Part shown: one piece after another, positions 34,062-40,115 of the stretch
Layout: every line of letters starts with the position of its first letter
Numbering within the stretch: the first letter of the stretch is position 1
IMG/VR virus record: IMGVR_UViG_3300022745_000034
Span: 1 to 63,900 of that record
Direction: 5' to 3' (one strand)
DNA length: 63,900 nucleotides
From: a virus
Program-made: the position numbers and the translations under genes
Notes under the pieces: model-generated
Seen by the model: only the letters and a program-made list of their open reading frames with translations
Databases searched by the model: none
What the model was told of the DNA's origin: nothing

Positions 34062-34088
34062 GTTTGCGGGCATAGCTGGAATTCGACG

Positions 34089-34427
34089 CTATACGTGACC
34101 CTGCTCTTTCAGAATTGCCATGCCTGAGTAGACGATTGCGCCCAGGACTTCCTGCTCAAACGCCTTGCCTTCGCGGGTGCTGGCCGCTTCTTCTAGCTTC
34201 TTGGCTGCTTGGCCGGTCGCAAAGCCTCGTCCGTGCATCGTCACGTAGTGAACCCAGGGCTGCTCAAGGAACGGCGTTGTGGCGCCGCCGTGGCGCTCGC
34301 CCTTGCCGTACATGGCTTGCTCGATGGCAGCCACAAACACGGGAAATAGCGGGTGGTCCAAGACTGCCAGGGGCGGCATGTTTGGGTGCTCTACGGTGAC
34401 GGTGTATCCAGGCGGCATTTCGGTCAT
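34089..34427 (-). CDS. Conserved phage protein, 112 aa
   Basis: Has GKGERHGGATTPFLEQPWVH and HGRGFATGQAAKKLEEAAS, then an EVLGAIVYSGMAILKE helix. The H/G/R-rich centre and the GQAAKKLEEA helix recur in phage proteins, some of which are annotated as nucleotide-related, but I cannot place a catalytic site here. The ATG overlaps the upstream stop. I leave the function open. Confidence 0.55.
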   Translation of the reverse strand: MTEMPPGYTVTVEHPNMPPLAVLDHPLFPVFVAAIEQAMYGKGERHGGATTPFLEQPWVHYVTMHGRGFATGQAAKKLEEAASTREGKAFEQEVLGAIVYSGMAILKEQGHV

Positions 34428-34708
34428 TTGAAGAATCCTCGGAAGGCTTTTTCTAGGGCGATTACTGGGCTTTCATCCAGTGCTTCGGGTATTCGTCCCC
34501 AACGTGCTGTGAACTTGCGGCCAGTGCGCGCGACCTTGGCCATGTTGTTGAGGGCGTTGAGGGCGTCGATTGTTTGGCGGTAGGTCAGGCCGGTAAGCTG
34601 CGCGATCTGCTGGCCTGATAGATAGGTGCTGGATGCGTCGATGACGGTGAGAACGCGCATGCGATAGGTCTGTGCCTGTTGGCGTTTGAGGGCGCGGTTG
34701 CTGGCCAT
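34424..34708 (-). CDS. Small winged-helix-like protein, 94 aa
   Basis: The ATG at 34708 is preferred over an in-frame TTG at 34711. The sequence includes YLSGQQIAQLTGLTYRQTID and ALNALNNMAKVARTGRKFTA, which reads as a helix-turn-helix followed by a wing. It is the second gene of the left-going operon, after the VRR-NUC nuclease, so it could be an early or middle transcription factor acting on late genes. This is inference. Confidence 0.55.
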   Translation of the reverse strand: MASNRALKRQQAQTYRMRVLTVIDASSTYLSGQQIAQLTGLTYRQTIDALNALNNMAKVARTGRKFTARWGRIPEALDESPVIALEKAFRGFFK

Positions 34709-34711
34709 CAA

Positions 34712-35122
34712 TTAGGCTGATTCCAGGGCAGGCGCCGAATCTGGGGTGATGCCAAGGTATTGGCAGAGGTGCGATCGCGCCTCCTGGGCCGATCTGGCGA
34801 CCCGGATTTCCCAGTTTTGGCGCTCAAAGTGGGCTAACCACTCTTTTTGCTCTGAACTGGTCGAGCCGGTGGCCGACTTCATTTCGATCACGATGCCGGC
34901 CTTGTGCGGGTTTGCGACCGGCAATATCAGGTCAGGGAAGCCGCGTTTGACGCCCAACGCACGCATCTGAGCGCCTGCCAGGGCATCACGCTTGCCGCCG
35001 TTCGGAGAGTGATGCAGCCAAGCCAGTTCAGGCATGAGCTCACGCACAGCGACCTTGTGGGACCACTTAATGAGCCGAGCCTGCTCGATTTCCTCGCCTC
35101 TGTTTCTGGGTGCTGTTGCCAT
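34712..35122 (-). CDS. VRR-NUC domain endonuclease, 136 aa
   Basis: The core WLHHSPNGGKRDALAGAQMR, then GFPDLILP (catalytic D in P-D) and IEMKSATGSTSSEQKEW (catalytic E-x-K plus Q-xxW) is the full signature of phage VRR-NUC nucleases, which act as stand-alone structure-specific or Holliday-junction-type nucleases. It is the first gene of the left-going transcription unit. TTGAGT-N18-TAAAAT lies just upstream, which would place the transcript start almost at the ATG. Confidence 0.85.
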   Translation of the reverse strand: MATAPRNRGEEIEQARLIKWSHKVAVRELMPELAWLHHSPNGGKRDALAGAQMRALGVKRGFPDLILPVANPHKAGIVIEMKSATGSTSSEQKEWLAHFERQNWEIRVARSAQEARSHLCQYLGITPDSAPALESA

Positions 35123-35143
35123 CCCTCGATTTTACGTGCGCCG

Positions 35144-35158
35144 TTGAGCCATACTCAA
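35144..35158. promoter_or_regulatory. Exact palindrome, possible left promoter/operator
   Basis: TTGAGCCATACTCAA with 6-bp arms. On the minus strand its TTGAGT can serve as a -35 box, with TAAAAT at 35134-35129 as -10 (18-bp spacer), just in front of the VRR-NUC gene. It marks one edge of the 500-bp divergent intergenic region. Confidence 0.6.
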
Positions 35159-35199
35159 CTGCTGTTTGCCTATCCAGTCTTTTTCGGGCGCATGGTTGA

Positions 35200-35506
35200 T
35201 CGGGGTCCAAATTCCGAAAGTTCCGAGTTCCGGGCAAAGTTCTAGAACACAAAACGGGCTTGCAACCCGCATGGTTGAGCCATTCTTGTCCCAAGTTCCG
35301 AAGTTCCGGCAGTTCCCATTATTTCTATCTAGGTGGCTATGAATTGTGAAATAAGGGTGGGGGTGTCGGAACTCGGGAACTTGGGGGTGTATGGGTATAG
35401 AAAAAAATAAAAAGATATATATAAATCAATAACTTACCTTCATACAGGCTGTGGATAACTTGTTCTGGAATTTCCAGAACTTTCCAGAACTTTCGGAACT
35501 TTGGGT
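35200..35506. other. Candidate replication origin: mirrored repeats, AT-rich tract, DnaA box
   Basis: Non-coding. Left blocks with GTTCCG direct repeats lie at 35212-35233 and 35293-35317; right blocks in inverse orientation (CGGAAC) lie at 35366-35382 and 35462-35502, the last holding three 10-bp phased units such as TTTCCAGAAC. Between them are a nearly pure A/T tract (35399-35436) and TGTGGATAA at 35450-35458, the exact complement of the consensus DnaA box TTATCCACA. A hairpin (CGGG...CCCG) lies near 35255-35270. It resembles an iteron-type phage or plasmid origin; an initiator is not identified. Confidence 0.55.
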
Positions 35507-35551
35507 CTGTTGGCAAAAAAAGACGATTTAACTTAAATATTCATCGCCGCG

Positions 35552-35578
35552 TTGAGCTATTCTCAACTATAATTTAAT
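35552..35578 (+). promoter_or_regulatory. Exact palindrome and putative right-going early promoter
   Basis: TTGAGCTATTCTCAA (35552-35566, 6-bp arms) followed by TATAATTTAAT. TTGAGC with TTTAAT at 35573-35578 has a 15-bp spacer; TATAAT itself (35568-35573) is too close to the same -35. The unit drives or represses the early plus-strand genes starting at 35624. Confidence 0.55.
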
Positions 35579-35623
35579 TACGTCGATTTTGACGGACTGA
35601 ACGAACGATTGAAGGAGCGAAAA

Positions 35624-35959
35624 ATGACCCTCGAAAAACGAATGGAACTTGAGCGCCGCGTAGTGCGCAAGCTGATCCGGGTGGCCAAGGAGCACGGCTG
35701 GACTTGCGTGGCCGTGGACGACGGAGAGGAACGGGTGCGGTGCGATGGCGAGGCCGAAGCCATGGATGCGGTCTTTGCTGTGGATGAGTCGGTCATGCGC
35801 TTCAAGCACGCCGACCACAAGGCAACTCACTGCGCCGTGATCGTCCTGGGCAACGACGGCTGGGACGCGATTGCCGACTGGTCTGTGGGCGATGGCTGGG
35901 CCGATGTGATGGAAGCCATGGACGCCTACACCGACAAGCTGTGCGAGGAAGTGTCCTGA
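35624..35959 (+). CDS. Conserved early phage protein, 111 aa
   Basis: ATG chosen at 35624, nine bases after GAAGGAG; a GAACGAACGA leader repeat precedes it. A basic helical N-terminus is followed by WTCVAVDDGEERVRCDGEAE and an acidic C-terminal part with VIVLGNDGWDAIADWS and a final helix. This family of about 110 residues is common in early regions of proteobacterial phages; function unknown. Confidence 0.6.
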   Translation: MTLEKRMELERRVVRKLIRVAKEHGWTCVAVDDGEERVRCDGEAEAMDAVFAVDESVMRFKHADHKATHCAVIVLGNDGWDAIADWSVGDGWADVMEAMDAYTDKLCEEVS

Positions 35960-35969
35960 CAGCACCAGT

Positions 35970-35992
35970 GTGTGGGTCTGCTGGGCCCACAC
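35970..35992 (+). other. Intergenic hairpin GTGTGGG-N9-CCCACAC
   Basis: Perfect 7-bp stem with a 9-base loop between the first two early genes, not followed by a T tract. It may be a processing or attenuation element or stabilise the upstream mRNA end. Confidence 0.45.
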
Positions 35993-36031
35993 GCGGGGAT
36001 TGTCCCGATACCGAGCGAAGGAACGAACGAA

Positions 36032-36484
36032 ATGAAAACCGTAAACGAAAACCTCCAAGAGCTGACCCGGACCTACGTGCGCGAGGGTCTGCGCCTTTGG
36101 ACACTGGCCAATATCGAGCGCGAATATGGCCTGCTGGCCCGCACTACCCGGCGCCGCTTGGCCCGCCAGGAATGGGTGGCCAGCATTCGGGACTGTGCCG
36201 AGCCTTTGGCGGTTGCTGGGTACTACGGCGACATACCGGCCGGCACGCCGGTTGTGGCTTTATGCAAGTGGGAGCGTGACTGCGATTGCGTGGAGGGCAC
36301 GTCTATGCGTCTGGTCGAGGCGACCGTTGCGGCACTGGATGAGGCCGTGGAGCGCGACTACGACTGGGCCGAGGGTCCGGTGCGCCACTGGATTCAGCGC
36401 CCTTCGGACGCATTCGAGTCCGAATTCCACGACCGCGCCTTGGAAGCCTTCGAGGATGGCCATGCACACGTCATTTACGGCTAA
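36032..36484 (+). CDS. Conserved early phage protein, 150 aa
   Basis: The ATG at 36032 directly follows GAACGAACGAA. The N-terminal 50 residues are helical (TYVREGLRLWTLANIEREYG). The remainder contains WERDCDCVEGTSMRLVEATV, YDWAEGPVRHWIQRPSD, and FHDRALEAFEDGHAHVIY, an acidic/aromatic pattern widespread among phage early genes. Cys residues in CDCV could bind metal, but no partner motif is evident. Function unknown. Confidence 0.6.
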   Translation: MKTVNENLQELTRTYVREGLRLWTLANIEREYGLLARTTRRRLARQEWVASIRDCAEPLAVAGYYGDIPAGTPVVALCKWERDCDCVEGTSMRLVEATVAALDEAVERDYDWAEGPVRHWIQRPSDAFESEFHDRALEAFEDGHAHVIYG

Positions 36485-36494
36485 GGAGGACGGC

Positions 36495-36647
36495 ATGGAC
36501 TACGAACAAGACGATCTGGCGCCCGAGCCGGAAGACTTCGAGGAAACCCGATTCCCCGTGCTGGATATGGCCGAAGCAAAGCGGCTGGCTGCTTGGTTCT
36601 TGGAAGGCGTGCCTAGCCTGGGTGAGTTTGAGGGGGTGGTGGTATGA
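36495..36647 (+). CDS. Small acidic protein, 50 aa
   Basis: The ATG at 36495 has a strong AAGGAGG seven bases upstream. The product is acidic (DYEQDDLAPEPEDFEE) with an amphipathic helix in the second half. Stop and next start overlap as ATGA. No family is recognised; its tight spacing in the operon supports it as real. Confidence 0.6.
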   Translation: MDYEQDDLAPEPEDFEETRFPVLDMAEAKRLAAWFLEGVPSLGEFEGVVV

Positions 36648-36997
36648 GCGCGCACAACCTTGAATGCTGCGTATGTGGAGCAGGTGCAGGCCGGTGGGAG
36701 CAACACTGGAACCGCGACACGGGCTATGGGATCTGCCCATCGTGCGTGGCCGAGCAATCTGGTCGGGAGAGTGAGGACGAAATGCGCGCCCTCTACGGCC
36801 TGCCCGGTGTGAACTATCGCCAGCCCATGGTCATGCTGGCCGGGCGCCGGTTCAAGTGCATGGCCACATTCCAAAACACCGACAACGGCACCAAGGCAGC
36901 CAACGCCTACATGGAGCGCACGCCTGGGGCTGCCGTGCTGCTGGTGGATGACTACATCTATTTGGCACACAAGGACGACAAAGGAGAACCCGTATGA
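36644..36997 (+). CDS. Zinc-finger-like phage protein, 117 aa
   Basis: N-terminal CCVCGAGAGRWEQHWNRDTG then ICPSCV gives a CxxC...CxxC knuckle that probably binds zinc. The remainder, with GVNYRQPMV and FKCMATF, ends in a short strand-rich part (AAVLLVDDYIYLA). Overlaps both neighbours by 4 nt. Proteins with this start are frequent in phages; role unknown. Confidence 0.6.
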   Translation: MSAHNLECCVCGAGAGRWEQHWNRDTGYGICPSCVAEQSGRESEDEMRALYGLPGVNYRQPMVMLAGRRFKCMATFQNTDNGTKAANAYMERTPGAAVLLVDDYIYLAHKDDKGEPV

Positions 36998-37167
36998 CCT
37001 CCCTCCTGAACTTCCTCAAGCCCTACACCGTGGTGGTGTTCTGGGATGGTGACGTGTACCGGCACCGCGCCTGGACGTTTTCCGAGGCGCTGGAGTGGAT
37101 GGCGTGCTACTCGGAGGGGCGGGCCAACGTGTTCAACCGCCGTGGTCAGTGGTTGGCCAGCCGTTGA
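36994..37167 (+). CDS. Small phage protein, 57 aa
   Basis: The start overlaps the preceding stop (ATGA). The product TVVVFWDGDVYRHRAWTFSE then ALEWMACYSE and ANVFNRRGQWLAS has the aromatic and NRRG pattern of a small protein family common in proteobacterial phages. No function is known to me. It is 57 codons, so it can easily be missed. Confidence 0.6.
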   Translation: MTSLLNFLKPYTVVVFWDGDVYRHRAWTFSEALEWMACYSEGRANVFNRRGQWLASR

Positions 37168-37180
37168 TTTGTGCAAGTGA

Positions 37181-37195
37181 GTGAGTTTTTATCAA
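37181..37195. promoter_or_regulatory. Degenerate palindrome (two mismatches)
   Basis: GTGAGTTTTTATCAA in the 42-bp gap before 37210; its T-rich centre matches copies at 44406 and 46414. Weak on its own. Confidence 0.3.
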
Positions 37196-37209
37196 CTAAG
37201 GAGCATTAA

Positions 37210-37473
37210 ATGAGTAAGAAAATAGATACAGGTGGACCGGCGTTCCCATTCGAGTACCACAACAAGACCGGTACCCGTCAGCCGGGATTCTTTGACACCG
37301 GCATTCTGCCCCCGGGGGCAAGCCAGCAGTTCGCGGGGCTTTCGCTGCGCGATTACTTCGCGGCCAAGGCGATGCAGGCGCTGGTTCATGAACAGCACAC
37401 AGCAGAAATGATCACGGTCATGGCGATGACCGCTTATGACTACGCCGACGCCATGCTGGAGGCCCGCCAATGA
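37210..37473 (+). CDS. Conserved phage protein with GGPAFP...LRDYFAAKAM, 87 aa
   Basis: AAGGAG precedes the ATG. The start DTGGPAFPFEYHNKTGT, then GLSLRDYFAAKAMQALVH and YDYADAMLEAR, is a well-known phage protein pattern. It lies in the early operon with a 4-nt overlap to the next gene. Function unknown. Confidence 0.65.
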   Translation: MSKKIDTGGPAFPFEYHNKTGTRQPGFFDTGILPPGASQQFAGLSLRDYFAAKAMQALVHEQHTAEMITVMAMTAYDYADAMLEARQ

Positions 37474-37667
37474 CCGTAGACGAACTGCGCATAAAGCTGG
37501 CCGGTGTGCCAGGGCACTTACCGGTGGTGGTCGAAGACACCTTTGAAGATGAAGCATGCGGCGGTGTCGATACCCAGTACCTGCTTACGCTGGATGCGGA
37601 TCTGTCCGGTGTCCCTCAATGCGGTCGGGCATTCGTGATCGTTCTCGGTGAGGAAGGTGCGGCATGA
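37470..37667 (+). CDS. Small phage protein, 65 aa
   Basis: The ATG overlaps the upstream stop. MTVDELRIKLAGVPGHLPVV, then a Cys/Asp-containing acidic part and GRAFVIVLGE at the end. This short family occurs as an early-gene protein in phages; function unknown. The GTG/ATG overlap pattern to the next gene continues the operon. Confidence 0.55.
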   Translation: MTVDELRIKLAGVPGHLPVVVEDTFEDEACGGVDTQYLLTLDADLSGVPQCGRAFVIVLGEEGAA

Positions 37668-37891
37668 ACCGCGCCGTACTTCTCGACGGCTTGTTTGTCG
37701 TTGGCCGCTTCATCGTGCGAGGCCTCGCCCTGGTGGGGTTCTTCTCCCTGGTGGCCATGGCCAGCTACCTATACCACTCTGGCCAGCCCGCCAAGTTGGT
37801 CCGCGCGGGCGTGTGCATTAACTCAGCCTGCGAGGACTGCCCTATTAAACAAACGCGCTTCAAGCGCCATCAAGGAGTATGCAATGAATGA
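37664..37891 (+). CDS. Small membrane protein with Cys tail, 75 aa
   Basis: One hydrophobic segment (IVRGLALVGFFSLVAMASYL) follows a short N-terminus. A periplasmic or cytoplasmic tail contains CINSACEDCPIKQ, that is Cys residues that may bind metal or form a disulfide. A 4-nt overlap with the previous gene and an overlap with the next 31-aa gene support real translation. Confidence 0.55.
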   Translation: MNRAVLLDGLFVVGRFIVRGLALVGFFSLVAMASYLYHSGQPAKLVRAGVCINSACEDCPIKQTRFKRHQGVCNE

Positions 37892-37979
37892 GGATTGGGA
37901 CTGGCTGCAAGACATGGCCTTTGCTTTTTGGATCATAGTTTTTGTCGTGGCTGCCATAGCAGCGGTCGGCGGTGTTTGA
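37884..37979 (+). CDS. Very small membrane peptide, 31 aa
   Basis: ATG at 37884 with AAGGAG twelve bases before. The product MNEDWDWLQDMAF plus a hydrophobic helix IIVFVVAAIAAVGGV is a single-TM peptide. It ends in TGATG, which couples it to the next gene. Short, but well placed. Confidence 0.5.
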   Translation: MNEDWDWLQDMAFAFWIIVFVVAAIAAVGGV

Positions 37980-38539
37980 TGGATGGTGTGGAAATGATCC
38001 CTGCACACATAACCCGACTAATAACCTTCGCTCAAACCGGGCAACCTGCGGGCTATGCGGCCAGCGACATGATGCGCGCCGACCTTGAGGCGGTTTTGAT
38101 GCCGCCTGAGCGACTGACCAAGGTGGATGTGGAGCCGCCGCCCCCTCCATTCGGCAGTAAGCGCAAGGCGGCAATGGCTGTCTACACGCCTCCGTTCACC
38201 TACAAGTACGGATACATATACGACAGCCAAAACCTGATGGTCGCGGATAAAGGTTGTCTTGGAGAAGATGAACTCGGCGTAAAAGGTGCAGTTGCAGCGC
38301 GGGTGCGTGGTTGGGGTCGGCTTGGGTATTTACCAAACGGAGCAGAGCTTCAAGACGAAATAGGACAGATGATGGCTGATGCGTTAAATCAGCTTTACAG
38401 TGACCCCGCCTCCGCACTCGCAGCACTACGCCAAGAGAATGAAACGATGCGTGAGGTGTTAATGCAAGTTGTGGAAGCGTACCCGCTTGGCCGAGTAGCT
38501 GACGCTGCACGAACATTATTGAAAGTAAACAATGACTGA
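37979..38539 (+). CDS. Unrecognised early phage protein, 186 aa
   Basis: The ATG at 37979 is shared with the TGATG junction. The N-terminal part includes YAASDMMRADLEAVLMPPER, the middle a Pro-rich bit and aromatic YKYGYIYDSQNLMVADK, and the C-terminus a helical ALAALRQENETMREVLMQV. The C-terminal helix overlaps the next gene by 8 bases. No family is assigned; the mosaic of pieces suggests a fusion typical of phage early regions. Confidence 0.45.
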   Translation: MDGVEMIPAHITRLITFAQTGQPAGYAASDMMRADLEAVLMPPERLTKVDVEPPPPPFGSKRKAAMAVYTPPFTYKYGYIYDSQNLMVADKGCLGEDELGVKGAVAARVRGWGRLGYLPNGAELQDEIGQMMADALNQLYSDPASALAALRQENETMREVLMQVVEAYPLGRVADAARTLLKVNND

Positions 38540-38930
38540 CACCTACGACTTCCTGAAAGCACAAAAAGACGCCATCCTTGCAAAGCGAGAAGCAGAGCAA
38601 CATGAGTGGCTGCAAGCTGCGCTAGACGACATCGAAATGTACAAGCGCCAACTCGCTGAAGCACAGGCAGAGAACAAACAGCTTGCCGAATTTGTTGTGG
38701 AAGTCGGTGGGTTCTGGGGCAATACCAAATCAGTGCTGGTCGGGGGAGACTCCCTTGCTGCAACGATTAACAAATGCTTTGAGGGGTATGAAGCTGCGTT
38801 GGCAGAGAACAAGCGACTGCAAACCGCACTAAATGAACTGTGCGCTTGGCGCGATGGCGATGTAGGCGGCCACATGGATGAGCCTCACGCCGCCATGGTT
38901 GCCCGTGCAGCCCTGCAAGCGAAATCCTGA
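38532..38930 (+). CDS. Coiled-coil early phage protein, 132 aa
   Basis: A long Glu/Lys/Ala-rich coiled coil (residues 10-60), then a FVVEVGGFWGN linker and a second helix (GYEAALAENKRLQTAL) with a conserved-looking end (AMVARAALQAKS). This resembles Ead/Ea22-like accessory proteins in early regions, but I cannot assign one firmly. TGATG couples it to the next gene. Confidence 0.5.
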   Translation: MTDTYDFLKAQKDAILAKREAEQHEWLQAALDDIEMYKRQLAEAQAENKQLAEFVVEVGGFWGNTKSVLVGGDSLAATINKCFEGYEAALAENKRLQTALNELCAWRDGDVGGHMDEPHAAMVARAALQAKS

Positions 38931-39352
38931 TGGCCGAAATGAAATTCACCAAGACCGAGGCAAAGAGGAAGATCGACCTGATTCTGAGTCTGTTGCGTGT
39001 TGTGCCCATGCACACACACGACTTGGCCGAGCTTATTCCAATGTCTAGGCGCTGGACACTTACCTATGTCAAACACCTGCACCAGAATCGGCGCATCTAC
39101 ATCCTGCGCTGGGAGAAGCACATAGCCCAAAGGGCCAAGCGCCACGCCGTCCCAGTTTACGCGCCAGGGCGCCGGCCTGACGCACCCAAGCCAGAAGCCG
39201 ACACCGATGAAGTTGTCTACCAACGGGCCTGGAACCGCCTGAAATCTGACCCCGACCGGCACGGGGATCTGCTGGCCAAGCGCAGAGTAAGGCGCCGGCT
39301 TCGCAACCTTCGGCCAGATCCGGCTGCCGCATGGATATTCCCAACAAAATGA
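38930..39352 (+). CDS. Winged-helix-like phage protein, 140 aa
   Basis: Residues 5-60 contain FTKTEAKRKIDLILSLLRV, then HDLAELIPMSRRWTLTYVK and LHQNRRIYILRWEKH, a helix-turn-helix plus wing in appearance, with a very basic C-terminus (AKRRVRRRLRN). It probably binds nucleic acid. The stop overlaps the following gene. Confidence 0.55.
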   Translation: MAEMKFTKTEAKRKIDLILSLLRVVPMHTHDLAELIPMSRRWTLTYVKHLHQNRRIYILRWEKHIAQRAKRHAVPVYAPGRRPDAPKPEADTDEVVYQRAWNRLKSDPDRHGDLLAKRRVRRRLRNLRPDPAAAWIFPTK

Positions 39353-39654
39353 TGTTTTCTAACCTATCTGCTTACTTTACCTGCGCCCAAGTTGCCGAAC
39401 GTGAGGGTCTTAGCCGCCAGTCAATAGCCAGAATGTGCCGCAATGAGGCTATTTTCCCGGTGATGAAGCACGGAGGCCAGTGGCTTATCGACCGTGGTTA
39501 TGTCATTGCCCCCTCGATTGGAACGCCAGGGCGACCGCGAAAGCCAAAGCCAGTGCCAAACAGAGGCCGAGGCAGGCCAAAGGGCGTAAAGAACAGGCGA
39601 CCCTACCCAGTTGGGGTTAAGCGCCCACGGAAGAAAACTACTTCTCAGGTTTGA
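39349..39654 (+). CDS. Excisionase-like HTH protein with AT-hook-like tail, 101 aa
   Basis: The start at 39349 gives an ATGA overlap with the previous stop (an earlier in-frame ATG is at 39331). Residues 5-45 (YFTCAQVAEREGLSRQSI, GGQWLIDRGYVIA) have a MerR/excisionase-type HTH pattern. The C-terminus GRPRKPKPVPNRGRGRPKG has two GRP cores, an AT-hook-like tail. It is probably a DNA-bending regulator. It converges with the minus-strand gene at 39638. Confidence 0.6.
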   Translation: MMFSNLSAYFTCAQVAEREGLSRQSIARMCRNEAIFPVMKHGGQWLIDRGYVIAPSIGTPGRPRKPKPVPNRGRGRPKGVKNRRPYPVGVKRPRKKTTSQV

Positions 39655-39859
39655 CTTCAATTTTGTTTGCACCATGAAGCACAAAAGCGGCTCCGGTCCA
39701 CCTATCTAACAAGTATGCCCCGCCCCACCTATCAGATCCATTGGAAACGGTAGCCATGTCCCAGCGGAATAGCCATGCAAAAAAGATCGCGCAAGCAATC
39801 AACAATGGAATGATCTGTTTCATTGTGATTTTGAGTAAGTTGAAATTGCGGATCATATT
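39638..39859 (-). CDS. Small membrane protein, about 73 aa
   Basis: Minus-strand gene overlapping the end of the plus-strand HTH gene by 17 bases. It holds one hydrophobic segment (KQIIPLLIACAIFFAWLF) and then AYLLDRWTGAAFVLHGANK; the D-R-W-T-G pattern is frequent in small bacterial and phage membrane proteins. The start is uncertain: ATG 39859, ATG 39823 (MKQ), or a longer frame up to 39991 that would overlap the 57-aa plus gene. I list the intermediate one. Confidence 0.5.
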   Translation of the reverse strand, partial: NMIRNFNLLKITMKQIIPLLIACAIFFAWLFRWDMATVSNGSDRWGGAYLLDRWTGAAFVLHGANKIEVKPEK

Positions 39860-39917
39860 CTCTGTCTCAAAAGGGACAAAAACAATATCAACGCAGTAAA
39901 GAGAGGAAATCGCGAAT

Positions 39918-40091
39918 ATGCCCAATAACAAGAATCCGCTTATCGGAGAAACGACCAAGGACACAATAGAAAACGTATCGGAGGCACTCAACGCACTCCT
40001 TGTCTTAATGTCAGTAAGCCACAGCGCAATATGCAGGTTAATTGAACCACTGGCCCATGCGCTAGAACATGCTGCAAATCAGGATGAATAA
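39918..40091 (+). CDS. Small phage protein, 57 aa
   Basis: AGAGGA lies about ten bases before the ATG at 39918. The product (MPNNKNPLIGETTKDTIENV, then a helix with LNALLVLMSVSHSAICRL) is a short amphipathic, mostly helical protein. It ends right at a strong terminator. It is opposite the upstream extension of the minus-strand membrane gene, so only one of the two extensions can be fully real. Confidence 0.45.
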   Translation: MPNNKNPLIGETTKDTIENVSEALNALLVLMSVSHSAICRLIEPLAHALEHAANQDE

Positions 40092-40092
40092 A

Positions 40093-40114
40093 AAAGGGGC
40101 CGATTGGCCCCTTT
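40093..40114. terminator. Bidirectional terminator between converging operons
   Basis: AAAGGGGCC-GATT-GGCCCCTTT, a 9-bp stem with a 4-base loop; A- and T-rich flanks on both sides allow termination of the plus-strand early operon and of the minus-strand replication operon (stop at 40116). Confidence 0.92.
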
Positions 40115-40115
40115 C

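Noticed and set aside
35067-35294. Minus-strand frame of 75 codons entering the repeat region
   Set aside because: It covers the palindrome and repeats, lacks a ribosome-binding site and has no family pattern.
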